A stretch of DNA of 64,000 nucleotides from Mycobacterium paraseoulense (GCF_010731655.1 NZ_AP022619.1:4774001-4838000), one strand, 5' to 3'. Numbered from the stretch's first letter, positions 1 to 8,797 are shown. The notes: generated by a model from the sequence alone, not told the origin. Made by a program: numbers and translations.

Positions 1-445
1 CGATGCGGTCGATCGGTACGTCGCCGGGAAATTCCTCCCAGCCCTGGATCCGCACCTCCTTGCGGCGGGGGCTGTCCATCTTCTCGAACTCTGCCACGCA
101 GTGGGCGTATTGGTTCTCGCTGAGCGTCAGGCCGATGACGTTGACGTCGTACTCGGCCACCGCGTGCCGCATGGTCGAGCCCCAGCCGGAGCCGATGTCG
201 AGCAGCGTCATGCCGGGCTCGAGGTTGAGCTTGTCCAGCGCGAGCTTGCGCTTCGCGTACTGCGCCTCTTCCAGCGTCTTGGTCAGATTCTGCGGGTCCG
301 GATTCTCGTCGAAGTAGCCGCAGCTGTAGGTCATCGACGGGTCAAGCCACAGCTTGAAGAACTCGTTCGATTTGTCGTAATGGGATCGGACCGCCTCGAC
401 CGGCGGCTTCAGCTGGGTGCTACCCGATTCCCCCTGTGAAGTCAT
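1..445 (-). CDS. cmaA2: Cyclopropane mycolic acid synthase CmaA2, 3' part missing
   Basis: SAM-dependent methyltransferase that cyclopropanates mycolic acids of the cell envelope. Only the N-terminal 148 residues are present; the gene runs off the left edge. The protein starts MTSQGESGS and contains [18 protein letters not shown], the SAM-binding loop LDIGSGWG, and [14 protein letters not shown], which match M. tuberculosis CmaA2 as I remember it. A small difference is GSGWG where I recall GCGWG. It lies 10 nt downstream of the hadD stop, so it is probably the last gene of a serB1-hadD-cmaA2 operon. Confidence 0.93.
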   Translation of the reverse strand, partial: MTSQGESGSTQLKPPVEAVRSHYDKSNEFFKLWLDPSMTYSCGYFDENPDPQNLTKTLEEAQYAKRKLALDKLNLEPGMTLLDIGSGWGSTMRHAVAEYDVNVIGLTLSENQYAHCVAEFEKMDSPRRKEVRIQGWEEFPGDVPIDRI

Positions 446-455
446 TGATTCGACC

Positions 456-965
456 CTACTTTCCGGCTGATATGGATGCAATCGCGGCCACTGTTGCGTC
501 AGTGTCAGCTTGAGTTGTGGCTTCCCCGAGCATCGTAACGACGCTGGTGATAAGCGGCTCCCCATCGGCGTCGGTGACTTCGCTGCGGATCTCCGCGAGC
601 ACGGTGCCATGAGATTCGATCACCGAGTCGAGATAGGTGTCGAAATACAGCTTATCGCCGGCCACAATCGGCCGGTGGAATTTGAACTTCTGGTCGCGGT
701 GGATCACCCGGGCGATGTTGATCGGAATGCTGAACTTGGTGAAGATCTCCAGCTGCACGCGCCGTCCGGCGATGGCAAGGAAGGTCAGCGGGGCCACCAG
801 TGAGTCATGCCCGGCGGCGGCGGCTTCCTCCTCGCTGAAGTGCGTCGGATGGTCGTCCTTGACCGAGAGCGCGAACTCCCGGATCTTCTCACGTCCGACC
901 AGGAAATAATCCGGTGCCCGGTAGTGGCTGCCGATGAGTCCTTCGGCCTCTTTGGGGGTCGTCAT
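456..965 (-). CDS. hadD: HadD-like (3R)-hydroxyacyl-ACP dehydratase family protein (Rv0504c type)
   Basis: A 169-residue single hot-dog protein of the MaoC-like N-terminal dehydratase family (HadA/HadC relatives). These act in the FAS-II cycle that elongates meromycolic chains. Visible features are the N-terminal [20 protein letters not shown] and the central [13 protein letters not shown] and [17 protein letters not shown] segments. Subunits of this type usually lack the catalytic Asp/His pair and need a MaoC partner; no such partner is seen here. It sits between serB1 and cmaA2 on the same strand, which fits a role in mycolic acid synthesis. The name hadD follows the Rv0504c literature as I recall it. 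Confidence 0.88.
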   Translation of the reverse strand: MTTPKEAEGLIGSHYRAPDYFLVGREKIREFALSVKDDHPTHFSEEEAAAAGHDSLVAPLTFLAIAGRRVQLEIFTKFSIPINIARVIHRDQKFKFHRPIVAGDKLYFDTYLDSVIESHGTVLAEIRSEVTDADGEPLITSVVTMLGEATTQADTDATVAAIASISAGK

Positions 966-1009
966 GCCGCTGTCGCTCTCCGCTCGAATAGTCTCAGCGG
1001 CGCAGCCTA

Positions 1010-1918
1010 TCAGCGCGATTGTCGCCGGGATGCCACCGCGGCCAGTGCGCCGCCGGCCGCTCCCAGCGCCAACGCCGAGGGCACCCCGATCCGCGCGGCC
1101 TTGCGGGCGGTGCGAAAGTCACGGATCTCCCAGCCGCGTTCGCGGGCCAGGGTGCGCAGCCGGGCGTCGGGGTTGATGGCGACGGCGGTGCCCACCAGCG
1201 ACAGCATGGGCACGTCGTTGAAGCTGTCCGAGTAGGCGGTACAGCGTTTGAGGTTGAGCCCCTCCCGGATCGCCAACGACCGCACCGCGTGCGCCTTTCC
1301 GGTCCCGTGCAGGATGTCGCCGACGAGCCGGCCGGTGAATACGCCGTCGACGGATTCGGCGACGGTGCCCAGGGCGCCGGTCAGGCCGAGCCGCCTGGCG
1401 ATGGTCGCCGCGAGTTCGTAGGGCGTTGCGGTGATCAGCCATACCTGCTGGCCGGCGTCGAGATGCATCTGGGTGAGCTCGCGGGTGCCGGGCCAAATCT
1501 TGTCGGCGATGATCTCGTCGTAGATCTCTTCGCCCAGGGCCACCAGCTCCTCGACCGATCGGCCCTCGATGAAAGCGAGCGCTTTGCGCCGGCCGGCGGC
1601 GACGTCGTTGCTGTTCTCCTTGCCGAGGATCTGGAATTTGGCCTGGGCGTAGATGAAGCCCAGGACATCGCGATAGGTGAAGTAGTTGCGCGCCGCCAGC
1701 CCGCGGCCGAAGTGCACGGCCGAGGAGCCCTGCACCAGCGTGTTGTCCACATCGAAGAAGGCGGCCGCGGTCAGGTCGATCGGCGGCTGCGGGCGATCCT
1801 CGTCGGCGGCGGTTTCGGCCCGCAGACCTTCCAGCGCGCGAGCCGCGCTGGCGTCGGCGGTGAGCGACTCCAGGTCAACCCGACTGGCGTCTCCGTTGAC
1901 CGGGCCAGAGGAAGTCAT
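1010..1918 (-). CDS. serB1: HAD-IB family phosphatase SerB1-like (Rv0505c type)
   Basis: Haloacid dehalogenase-superfamily hydrolase of subfamily IB, annotated in mycobacteria as a phosphoserine phosphatase-like protein; its true substrate is uncertain. Motif I is FFDVDNT with nucleophile and acid at D56 and D58. The late motif is [11 protein letters not shown]. The C-terminus is hydrophobic ([15 protein letters not shown]) and may anchor it in the membrane. A longer reading from 1975 is open, but an AGGAGG sits just before the ATG at 1918, giving 302 residues. It heads a minus-strand unit with hadD and cmaA2. Confidence 0.88.
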   Translation of the reverse strand: MTSSGPVNGDASRVDLESLTADASAARALEGLRAETAADEDRPQPPIDLTAAAFFDVDNTLVQGSSAVHFGRGLAARNYFTYRDVLGFIYAQAKFQILGKENSNDVAAGRRKALAFIEGRSVEELVALGEEIYDEIIADKIWPGTRELTQMHLDAGQQVWLITATPYELAATIARRLGLTGALGTVAESVDGVFTGRLVGDILHGTGKAHAVRSLAIREGLNLKRCTAYSDSFNDVPMLSLVGTAVAINPDARLRTLARERGWEIRDFRTARKAARIGVPSALALGAAGGALAAVASRRQSR

Positions 1919-2006
1919 CGCCAAACCTCCTAGATCGCTGTGTTGCCTGGCGACCCAGTGGGTCCCGGTGTTCAACCCTATCCGGAGGGGGCGGGGAGTG
2001 GTTCAT

Positions 2007-2066
2007 GCCGAGTGTGACGTTAGCTTCACGTTGCGCGCCGAGCGTGAAGCTAGCGTCACGTTCGGC
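2007..2066. repeat. Long near-perfect palindrome (hairpin of about 26 bp stem)
   Basis: The arms 2014-2030 and 2043-2059 are inverted copies with one mismatch. Pairing continues outward to 2007/2066 with two G-T wobbles, leaving a loop of about 8 nt around 2033-2040. The core half-site reads CGTGAAGCTAGCGTCACG. It lies in the gap between the serB1 start and the end of the accessory TNT locus. It could be a terminator, a protein site, or one copy of a small dispersed repeat. Confidence 0.75.
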
Positions 2067-2155
2067 GGGCTGGGTGGTCTTGATCGCTGAGTCCGCGAGA
2101 CGTTGACGATGAATCATTCCGACGGGAGTCCATTCTCTCCTGTCTAATTGGACGT

Positions 2156-2836
2156 CTAACTTTCACCGAACCCGGCCATCGAAGTGATGCTTTTAGGCAT
2201 GCCGTCGAGTAGCGCTGCAGTTAGCTCTTCGAATGACAAAGCAAGGACCTCCATCCTCGGTTCTTCCGAAGGGAACGTATATGCAAACGAGTCGAGGTCG
2301 CCCTTGAGCGTGTAACGCTTGAGATACCGTCCGACGGACTCCTTATCGAGGGAGGGCATCTCTGTACACAACAAGTCTATTACGTCTGGGCCTGCCGGGC
2401 CGACTTCTAATTGCTGGTTGAGGCCCCGATCGTCCCATTGAATAAATAGCGTATTCAGTCGGAGGCCGCTGCGAAGGCTGTCTCCCATCCGCAAGATCAC
2501 GTATTTTCCTGCATCAACAAAACGCGAAAATATAGCGGTAATTTCTTCGGATCGCTGGGCGGCGCGTTCGTGCTTCAACGACCGTAACACGCGGAAGCAA
2601 CCTCCACGCATCGGCGCAATAACCCAAGCGGACCAATCGCCAAATTCGGCCCATTGGGGCCATTCTCTTATCTTGTCCCAATAATCTGAACGGAGGTACA
2701 AACTGCCCTCATGCCAGTCGGGCTCTTCGTATGGGCCTCTGCCTACTGAGTTCGCAAGCCTGCGCCAAAGGTCGTAATAGGACGCTAGCTCTGCGAATTC
2801 TTCGGAAGCGGCTGTGCCGCCAAATTGCGTGTTCAT
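2156..2836 (-). CDS. Orphan protein in the immunity position of a CpnT-like toxin locus
   Basis: A 226-residue soluble, acidic protein with no signal peptide or membrane segment and no family I recognise. It is rich in Trp, Tyr and acidic residues (for example EFGDWSAWVIAP and DSFAYTFPSEEPRMEV). It starts 26 nt after the stop of the TNT toxin gene with a GGAGG Shine-Dalgarno. In M. tuberculosis the same slot after cpnT holds ift, whose product blocks TNT. GC content is only about 50%, well below the backbone. From position alone I infer a cognate immunity protein; the sequence does not show it directly. Confidence 0.7.
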   Translation of the reverse strand: MNTQFGGTAASEEFAELASYYDLWRRLANSVGRGPYEEPDWHEGSLYLRSDYWDKIREWPQWAEFGDWSAWVIAPMRGGCFRVLRSLKHERAAQRSEEITAIFSRFVDAGKYVILRMGDSLRSGLRLNTLFIQWDDRGLNQQLEVGPAGPDVIDLLCTEMPSLDKESVGRYLKRYTLKGDLDSFAYTFPSEEPRMEVLALSFEELTAALLDGMPKSITSMAGFGES

Positions 2837-2862
2837 TAGGGAGGTTCCTCCTCGTCGGCCGC

Positions 2863-5418
2863 CTACGGTCGGCGCAGATAACCGTCTTCAAGCAAGGTAT
2901 CAATCAGCACAGTTATTTTATTCTTAGTGTCATAGACTACCCACTGGATTCCTCCGCCGGGCTGACCGAATGCCTCCGCGACATTTCCGTACCTGACCTC
3001 CCAGTCTGCAGGCAATTCCTTGCCTGTGCCCTGGAATCGATTATAATCCCCAGATGAGCCTGGGGCCAGGCCACGCTCGGGGTAACTGTCGCCGACCGCT
3101 CCCATAAAATCGCCTCTTTGGTTGCTGACCTCTCCGATTCTATCCAACCACATATTCTTTGGAATGCTTCGGGCGGTTTCCCATTTTCCATCGGCGAAGC
3201 CATTCTCCGGCGGCCACTTCCAAGTCCCTTCAGCATGGTTCCAGAAGTTATCCAAAATGTCCTGGGTGGACATTCCCGAGTAGGGGCTCCGCAACGCTGA
3301 TTCAGCAAGATCCCGCGGGCAGCCGTGTTCTATTAGATCCTGCACGAGCCTTTCCGGCGATTCGGCAAGCGTTAGCTGGGCTTGTCGCCAAGGCGGCAAA
3401 TCCGACGGCGTCGTGTGCGGTACATGGCTATCGGCCGGATCGTCCGAAGGTATGCCGTCGTGTTGTCCGCGGCTGTCGGCATCATGCGGTCCGCCCTCGC
3501 CAGGCGGATGTGTCGATCCGCCATCCCCGGGCAGCGGGCCGCCATCGTGGGGGGCGCCGCCGTGAATCTCCGGCGGGTGCCCACCCGGTTCCCCGCCGTG
3601 GGGTACCTCACCCAGGCCGGGAGGTACTTCGGCGGGCGCCCCGCCCATGGGCACGGACGGCGGGGCCGGCAGGTGCGGCTCCGGTGGCGATGGGAGGCCC
3701 GCGCCGGGAGCCGGCGCGGCCGGTTCGCCGCCGGGAGGAGGCGGCGCGTGGGCCGGCGCCGGCTCAGCCGGTTTCGAGTGGGGCAGCGGCGTCTGTTCGG
3801 CCGGCGCGGGCACCGGTGGCCTGCCCCCGGGTTCTGAGGGCACCCCGGCTGGTTTCGGTTCGCCGCTGCGAGGTCCCTCGCCGACCGGTGGCTTCGATTC
3901 CGTCGGGCTGTGTGGGAGGGGGCCGTCAGCGGGCCCGGGTGCGGGCTTGCCGGCGGCGGGAGGCGCGGGCTTGCCTGGTTCCGGCTTGCCCGGGGGTGCG
4001 GGTTGTCCCGATTCCGGCGGCTTTGGCGCGGCCGGGGGTGATTCGGCCGGGGGTTTGACCGGGGGCGGTTTCACGCCGTCCGGCAGGCGCGGCGTCCGCG
4101 CTCCTCTCACCACATCGCCGAGGCCGCGCCCGAGCTTGCCGAGCTTTGACAGCGGCCCGCCGGGCAGCGCCAAAGTTCCGAGGTCGAAGAGCGTCTTCCC
4201 GAACGCTTCGTCGGGGTGCTCGGCCCACTCGTCCCAGTGGGTGACCTGCTTACCCAGCGCTTTCCAGGACTCGACGACGCCGGGCCCACCGTCGGGGCCC
4301 AAACCCACCAGGGGCAATTCCCCGGCAACCATGTCGGCGCCGTCTTTGGCGAAGCCCACCGGATCGGTTTGGAGCCGGTTCAGGCTGAATTTCTGCAAAT
4401 CCTCGAGGAACCCGTAGCCCTCCACTCCGACACCCTTCAGGCTCTGGCCCACGTGGTTGAGGACTCTGCCCACCGAGGTGCCGTGCAGGAAGTGGTCCCA
4501 TTCCTTTCCCGTCCACCGGCCCATGGCTTCGGCCGTCGCGACGGCCGCCGTCATGGCGGCGTTGATCTGATTGCCCAGCGTCTCGGCTTCCTGGGCGAAG
4601 TTGCCGATCACCGTGCGGATGTCGTCGGCGATCCTCTTGATCTCGTCTTCGTCTTCGTCGGTGAGCCACTCCCAGACCTCTTTGATCCCGGTCATGGGGT
4701 CACAGATGCGCGACAACAGATCCAGGATCGCCGCATGTACGCGGTCGATCTTGGCGGCGTAGCCGGTGAGCTGTGCGGCAATCTCCTGGCACTGGCGTGC
4801 GACGTTGATCGTGGCGTCGGAGGCATCCGCCAACGCCTTGTTGATTGCGGCGGCCTCCGGTATCTGCTGGGCGCCAATGGCGGCCATGGTGCCGCCGCCC
4901 GCCGCGATCTCGGTGGTCATGAAGTTGACGCCCGCGGTCGTCCACGCCGCCGCGGCGGCGCGCAGTTTCGCCGAATCGCCGGTGGGCCAGATCATTCCGA
5001 TGTACGGGGCCACCCAGCTCCAACCCGCCGGGGCGCTGCTGCCGGCGCCCACCGCCGACGGCGGCTTCGCCCCGACGGTCAGCGGCGCGGTCACCTGCGG
5101 AGTCGGCAGGCCCGCGGCCTGGCCCGTGACATCCGACATCGCCTCGGCCAGGGCGTAGTTGTGTGCCGACACCCGCACCCCGTCGCCGATGCTGCACAGC
5201 CCACTGCGGGTGCCGGCCATCGCCTCGAGCAGCTTGGCCGCTGCACCGTCATATTTGCGGCCCAGCGCTGCGCCCACCGGATCGTCACCGGCCATGCCGG
5301 CGCTGCCGGCCAACGCCGCGGTCAGGGACGAGATCACGGATCCCAGGGACTCACCGGTGGCGAGCACCGTGGCACCGGCGCGGTCCAGGGCTACCGGGTC
5401 ACACGCCAGCGGCGCCAT
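2863..5418 (-). CDS. CpnT-like secreted protein with C-terminal TNT NAD+ glycohydrolase domain
   Basis: An 851-residue homolog of M. tuberculosis CpnT (846 residues). The N-terminal ~430 residues follow CpnT closely: start MAPLACDPVALD, then SVISSLTAALAG, RVSAHNYALAEAMSDV, WVAPYIGMIWP and ICDPMTGIKEVWEWLTD. This is the part tied to ESX-dependent export and outer-membrane function. Residues ~440-690 are a Pro/Gly-rich linker. Residues ~735-851 form a TNT domain: WPPENGF, LDRIG with R760, ERGLAP with R782, FGQPGGGIQ with Q825. TNT hydrolyses NAD+ in the host or target cell. The last ~165 codons have much lower GC than the rest. The gene lies 4 nt after esxE and just before the putative immunity gene. 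Confidence 0.9.
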   Translation of the reverse strand: MAPLACDPVALDRAGATVLATGESLGSVISSLTAALAGSAGMAGDDPVGAALGRKYDGAAAKLLEAMAGTRSGLCSIGDGVRVSAHNYALAEAMSDVTGQAAGLPTPQVTAPLTVGAKPPSAVGAGSSAPAGWSWVAPYIGMIWPTGDSAKLRAAAAAWTTAGVNFMTTEIAAGGGTMAAIGAQQIPEAAAINKALADASDATINVARQCQEIAAQLTGYAAKIDRVHAAILDLLSRICDPMTGIKEVWEWLTDEDEDEIKRIADDIRTVIGNFAQEAETLGNQINAAMTAAVATAEAMGRWTGKEWDHFLHGTSVGRVLNHVGQSLKGVGVEGYGFLEDLQKFSLNRLQTDPVGFAKDGADMVAGELPLVGLGPDGGPGVVESWKALGKQVTHWDEWAEHPDEAFGKTLFDLGTLALPGGPLSKLGKLGRGLGDVVRGARTPRLPDGVKPPPVKPPAESPPAAPKPPESGQPAPPGKPEPGKPAPPAAGKPAPGPADGPLPHSPTESKPPVGEGPRSGEPKPAGVPSEPGGRPPVPAPAEQTPLPHSKPAEPAPAHAPPPPGGEPAAPAPGAGLPSPPEPHLPAPPSVPMGGAPAEVPPGLGEVPHGGEPGGHPPEIHGGAPHDGGPLPGDGGSTHPPGEGGPHDADSRGQHDGIPSDDPADSHVPHTTPSDLPPWRQAQLTLAESPERLVQDLIEHGCPRDLAESALRSPYSGMSTQDILDNFWNHAEGTWKWPPENGFADGKWETARSIPKNMWLDRIGEVSNQRGDFMGAVGDSYPERGLAPGSSGDYNRFQGTGKELPADWEVRYGNVAEAFGQPGGGIQWVVYDTKNKITVLIDTLLEDGYLRRP

Positions 5419-5422
5419 CCGC

Positions 5423-5716
5423 TCACGACCACATACCGAGATTCGTCGACATCGCCCCGGTGTAGTTGCCGTGCGCTGTCGTGGCTGCCTTTTCGAGTTG
5501 CGCCAACGCCTCGCGCATCATCGCCTCGCCGCGCACCCAGTGCCGATGCGCCTCAGCATGGGCGGTCGCGGCCTGGCCCGTCCAGGTGGTGTGCAAACGC
5601 GCTACACGAGAATCGATTTCGGTGATCATGTCTTCGGCGTAGCGTTGAAACGCCGCCATCCGCTGCACCACATCGGCCAACCCCTGGGGGTCGACCCGAA
5701 ACGCCTCAGCCACCAC
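5423..5716 (-). CDS. WXG100 protein, EsxE-like
   Basis: A 97-residue ESX substrate of the WXG100 family, expected to pair with the EsxF-like protein as a helical-hairpin heterodimer. It carries the turn motif WTG (LHTTWTGQAATAHAEA) and the ending NYTGAMSTNLGMWS, which I recall as the end of M. tuberculosis EsxE. The start is one of two adjacent GTG codons (5716 or 5713) overlapping the 3' end of the EsxF-like gene, so translation is probably coupled. In M. tuberculosis EsxE and EsxF are needed with CpnT for toxin export. Confidence 0.9.
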   Translation of the reverse strand: MVAEAFRVDPQGLADVVQRMAAFQRYAEDMITEIDSRVARLHTTWTGQAATAHAEAHRHWVRGEAMMREALAQLEKAATTAHGNYTGAMSTNLGMWS

Positions 5717-6014
5717 GCACCGCCCGTTCCGCCTGGGCGGACCCTGCCTCGTTGCTCTGATAGCCCTCGCCCGCCTGGCCCACCAGATGCGCCAACAGCG
5801 ACAAGCCCTGTTGCACCTCGCGAGCGCCCCGATGCCACAGCTCCCACGCCGAGGCATACGCCGTCCCCGCCGCGCCCTGCCAGCCGCCCAACAGCTGGCC
5901 CACTTGATCGTCAAGCGCGCCCAGCTCGGCCGAAAGGTGCTGGGCCGCGCCACCGATGGAGGCGGCGTGGCTTTGCATCACCACCGGATCGACGCGCAGC
6001 GTCTCGTCGGCCAT
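5706..6014 (-). CDS. WXG100 protein, EsxF-like
   Basis: A 102-residue WXG100 protein beginning MADETLRVDPVVMQ, with the turn motif WQG in LLGGWQGAAGTAYASAW followed by ELWHRGAREVQ. It matches M. tuberculosis EsxF (103 residues) along its length as I remember it. It is the first gene of the accessory minus-strand unit EsxF-EsxE-CpnT-immunity and overlaps the EsxE-like start. Its ATG is divergent from the glutaredoxin-like gene at 6074, leaving only about 60 bp for both promoters. No strong Shine-Dalgarno is visible. An upstream in-frame start at 6047 is possible but adds residues not found in EsxF. Confidence 0.9.
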   Translation of the reverse strand: MADETLRVDPVVMQSHAASIGGAAQHLSAELGALDDQVGQLLGGWQGAAGTAYASAWELWHRGAREVQQGLSLLAHLVGQAGEGYQSNEAGSAQAERAVRGG

Positions 6015-6073
6015 AACCGGAACATAACGCCTGGTAGGTGGGCTCACAAGTCACCGATGCGACACTGGAGCCC

Positions 6074-6343
6074 ATGACTGAAGCGACCGGCCGACCACGG
6101 GTCGAGCTGCTGACCCGCGACGGCTGCACCATCTGCGAGCGGGTCCATGACCGGCTGACGGAACTGGCGCCCGAGCTGGGCTTCGACCTGTCGACGACCG
6201 ACGTCGACACCGCTGCGGCGGCCGGCAACCCGGCGCTGCGGGCCGAGTTCGGCGACCGGCTGCCGGTGATCCTGCTCGACGGCCGCGAGCACAGCTACTG
6301 GGACCTCGACGAGGCCCGGCTGCGTGCGGATCTCGCTCGATGA
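6074..6343 (+). CDS. Glutaredoxin-like thiol protein (Rv0508 type)
   Basis: An 89-residue thioredoxin-fold protein with the redox motif CTIC near the N-terminus (LLTRDGCTICERV) and the cis-Pro segment RLPVILLDG. It belongs to the DUF836/glutaredoxin-like family and matches Rv0508, which also precedes hemA in M. tuberculosis. The start at 6074 is preferred over an upstream codon at 6038 because GGAG precedes it and the homolog starts there. It is followed after about 100 nt by hemA. Its target is unknown. Confidence 0.87.
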   Translation: MTEATGRPRVELLTRDGCTICERVHDRLTELAPELGFDLSTTDVDTAAAAGNPALRAEFGDRLPVILLDGREHSYWDLDEARLRADLAR

Positions 6344-6375
6344 GGACGACCGGGCCATTATTTGGTAGCCCACCT

Positions 6376-6412
6376 GTTCAACGATTACCTTGGAAACCAG
6401 TTCAATTACTGG
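6376..6412. promoter_or_regulatory. Direct repeat in the hemA leader
   Basis: Two similar words, GTTCAACGATTACC (6376-6389) and GTTCAATTACTGG (6400-6412), occur 24 bp apart in the AT-richer gap upstream of hemA. They look like a tandem binding site for a regulator of heme synthesis, but no known consensus was matched. Confidence 0.3.
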
Positions 6413-6445
6413 AGGAAGCAAGGGAGCTGGCCAGGTGATGCTGCC

Positions 6446-7816
6446 GTGAGCGTCTTGCTTTTCGGGGTTTCGCACCGCAGTGCGCCGGTCTCCGTCCTGG
6501 AACAACTCACCATCGACGAGTCCGATCAGGGCAAGATCGTCGACCGGGTGTTGCAGTCGCCGCTGGTAACCGAGGCGATGGTGCTGTCGACATGCAACCG
6601 GGTCGAGGTCTACGCGGTGGTGGACGCGTTCCACGGCGGGCTGGCCGCAATCGGGCAGGTGTTGTCGGATCACTCCGGAATGTCGATGGGGGACCTGACC
6701 AAATACGCGTACGTCCGTTACAGCGAGGCCGCCGTCGAGCATTTGTTCGCGGTGGCCAGCGGCCTGGACTCCGCGGTGATCGGTGAGCAGCAGGTCCTGG
6801 GCCAGGTGCGTCGCGCGTACGCCACCGCCGAAACCAATCGCACCGTCGGCCGGGTGCTGCACGAGCTGGCCCAGCGGGCGCTGTCGGTGGGGAAGCGGGT
6901 GCATTCGGAGACCGCCATCGACGCGGCCGGCGCCTCGGTGGTGTCGGTCGCTTTGAGCATGGCCGAACGCCGGCTGGGCGGCCTGGACGACAAGGCCGCC
7001 GTGCTGGTCGGCGCCGGCGCGATGGGCGCCCTGGCGGCGGCCCACCTGACCCGGGCCGGCATCGGGCATGTGCACGTTTTGAACCGGTCGTCGTCGAGGG
7101 CGCAGCGGTTGGTCCGCAAGATCCGTGAGGCCGGTGTGCGGGCCGACGCCATGCCACTCGACCGCTTGGCCGACGCGGTGGCCGACGCCGACGTCATGGT
7201 CAGCTGTACGGGCGCGGTGAGCCCGGTGGTCACGCTGGCCGACGTGCACCACGCGCTGGCCGCCGCGCGCCGCGACGAGACGGCCCGTCCGCTGGTGATC
7301 TGCGACCTGGGCATGCCGCGTGACGTGGACCCGGCCGTCGCCGGTCTGCCCGGTGTGTGGGTCGTCGACGTGGACCGCGTGCAGCACGAGCCGTCGGCGC
7401 ACGCCGCGGCGTCCGACGTCCACGCCGCGCGCCACATCGTGGCGGCCGAGGTCGCCGCCTACCTGGCGGGGCAGCGGATGGCGGAGGTCACCCCGACCGT
7501 GACCGCGCTGCGTCAGCGCGCGGCCGACGTGGTGGAGGCGGAGCTGCTGCGCCTGGACAACCGGCTGCCCGGCCTGGAGAGCGCCCAGCGCGAGGAGGTG
7601 GCGCGCACCGTGCGCCGGGTGGTGGACAAGCTGCTGCACGCCCCCACCGTGCGGATCAAGCAACTGGCCAGCGCCCCCGGCGGGGACAGCTACGCCGAGG
7701 CGTTGCGCGAACTCTTCGAACTCGACCAGACCGCCGTCGACGCCGTCGCCGCAGGCGAATTGCCCGTCATATCAACGGGATTCGACGCGGGAACTTCGGA
7801 AACGTCGGTCGAGTAG
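6446..7816 (+). CDS. hemA: Glutamyl-tRNA reductase
   Basis: First committed enzyme of tetrapyrrole synthesis: it reduces glutamyl-tRNA(Glu) to glutamate-1-semialdehyde with NADPH. It has 456 residues. The catalytic segment is [13 protein letters not shown] with the nucleophilic Cys, the substrate domain includes [15 protein letters not shown], the nucleotide-binding loop is [13 protein letters not shown], and the C-terminus is a helical dimerisation domain. The GTG at 6446 gives [14 protein letters not shown] as in M. tuberculosis; the open frame continues to 6362 but that part is not conserved. It is followed by hemC, hemD and hemB on the same strand. Confidence 0.97.
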   Translation: MSVLLFGVSHRSAPVSVLEQLTIDESDQGKIVDRVLQSPLVTEAMVLSTCNRVEVYAVVDAFHGGLAAIGQVLSDHSGMSMGDLTKYAYVRYSEAAVEHLFAVASGLDSAVIGEQQVLGQVRRAYATAETNRTVGRVLHELAQRALSVGKRVHSETAIDAAGASVVSVALSMAERRLGGLDDKAAVLVGAGAMGALAAAHLTRAGIGHVHVLNRSSSRAQRLVRKIREAGVRADAMPLDRLADAVADADVMVSCTGAVSPVVTLADVHHALAAARRDETARPLVICDLGMPRDVDPAVAGLPGVWVVDVDRVQHEPSAHAAASDVHAARHIVAAEVAAYLAGQRMAEVTPTVTALRQRAADVVEAELLRLDNRLPGLESAQREEVARTVRRVVDKLLHAPTVRIKQLASAPGGDSYAEALRELFELDQTAVDAVAAGELPVISTGFDAGTSETSVE

Positions 7817-7829
7817 CCGATTGCCGAAC

Positions 7830-8774
7830 GTGATCCGGATAGGCACCCGGGGCAGCCTCTTGGCCACCACCCAGGCCGGCGTCGTCAGGGACGCCTTGAT
7901 CGCCAACGGTCATCCGGCGGAGTTGGTGATCGTCACCACCGCCGGCGACCGCTCGTCGGCGCCCATCGAGACCCTGGGGGTCGGCGCCTTCACCACCGCG
8001 CTGCGCGAAGCCATGAGCGACGGCCGCGTGGACGCCGCGGTGCACTCCCACAAGGATTTGCCCACGGCGGAAGACCCGCGGTTCACGGTGGCGGCGATAC
8101 CGCCCCGCAACGACCCCCGCGACGTGGTGGTGGCGCGCGACGGGCTGGTGCTCGCGGAGTTGCCACCCGGTTCGCTGGTGGGGACGTCGTCCCCGCGGCG
8201 GGCGGCGCAGCTTAGAGCATTGGGTCTCGGTTTGGAAATCCGCCCCCTACGAGGCAACCTAGATACCAGGTTGAACAGGGTAAGCAATGGTGATCTCGAC
8301 GCGATCGTGGTGGCGCGGGCCGGACTGGCCCGGCTCGGTCGCCTCGACGATGTCACCGAGACGCTAGAGCCGGTGCAGATGTTGCCAGCACCGGCTCAGG
8401 GCGCGCTCGCCGTCGAATGCCGCGCCGGTGATGGGTTGGCGGCAGTGCTGGCGGAGTTGGACGACGCCGACACGCGTGCGTCGGTCACCGCGGAGCGAGC
8501 CCTGTTGGCCGAACTGGAGGCGGGCTGTTCCGCACCGGTGGGCGCGATCGCGGAGGTGGTCGAGTCCATCGATGAGGACGGCCGCGTCTTCGAAGAGCTG
8601 TCGCTGCGCGGGTGCGTGGCGGCGCTGGATGGGTCCGACGTGATCCGCGCGTCCGGCATCGGCGCCGCCGATCGGGCGCGAGAGCTGGGGGTTTCGGTCG
8701 CCGCGGAGTTGTTCGAACTCGGCGCCCGTGAACTCATGGCCGAGGCGCGGCAGGACCCGGCACGGGGAAATTAA
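7830..8774 (+). CDS. hemC: Porphobilinogen deaminase (hydroxymethylbilane synthase)
   Basis: Joins four porphobilinogens into hydroxymethylbilane. It has 314 residues from the GTG at 7830 ([12 protein letters not shown]); a TTG at 7821 would add three residues. Visible are the substrate-binding [20 protein letters not shown] and [11 protein letters not shown] segments and the dipyrromethane cofactor loop [11 protein letters not shown] with its Cys. The gene starts 13 nt after the hemA stop. It acts between hemB and hemD in the pathway. Confidence 0.97.
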   Translation: MIRIGTRGSLLATTQAGVVRDALIANGHPAELVIVTTAGDRSSAPIETLGVGAFTTALREAMSDGRVDAAVHSHKDLPTAEDPRFTVAAIPPRNDPRDVVVARDGLVLAELPPGSLVGTSSPRRAAQLRALGLGLEIRPLRGNLDTRLNRVSNGDLDAIVVARAGLARLGRLDDVTETLEPVQMLPAPAQGALAVECRAGDGLAAVLAELDDADTRASVTAERALLAELEAGCSAPVGAIAEVVESIDEDGRVFEELSLRGCVAALDGSDVIRASGIGAADRARELGVSVAAELFELGARELMAEARQDPARGN

Positions 8775-8797
8775 TTTCGAACGACGTGGGAGCGACA

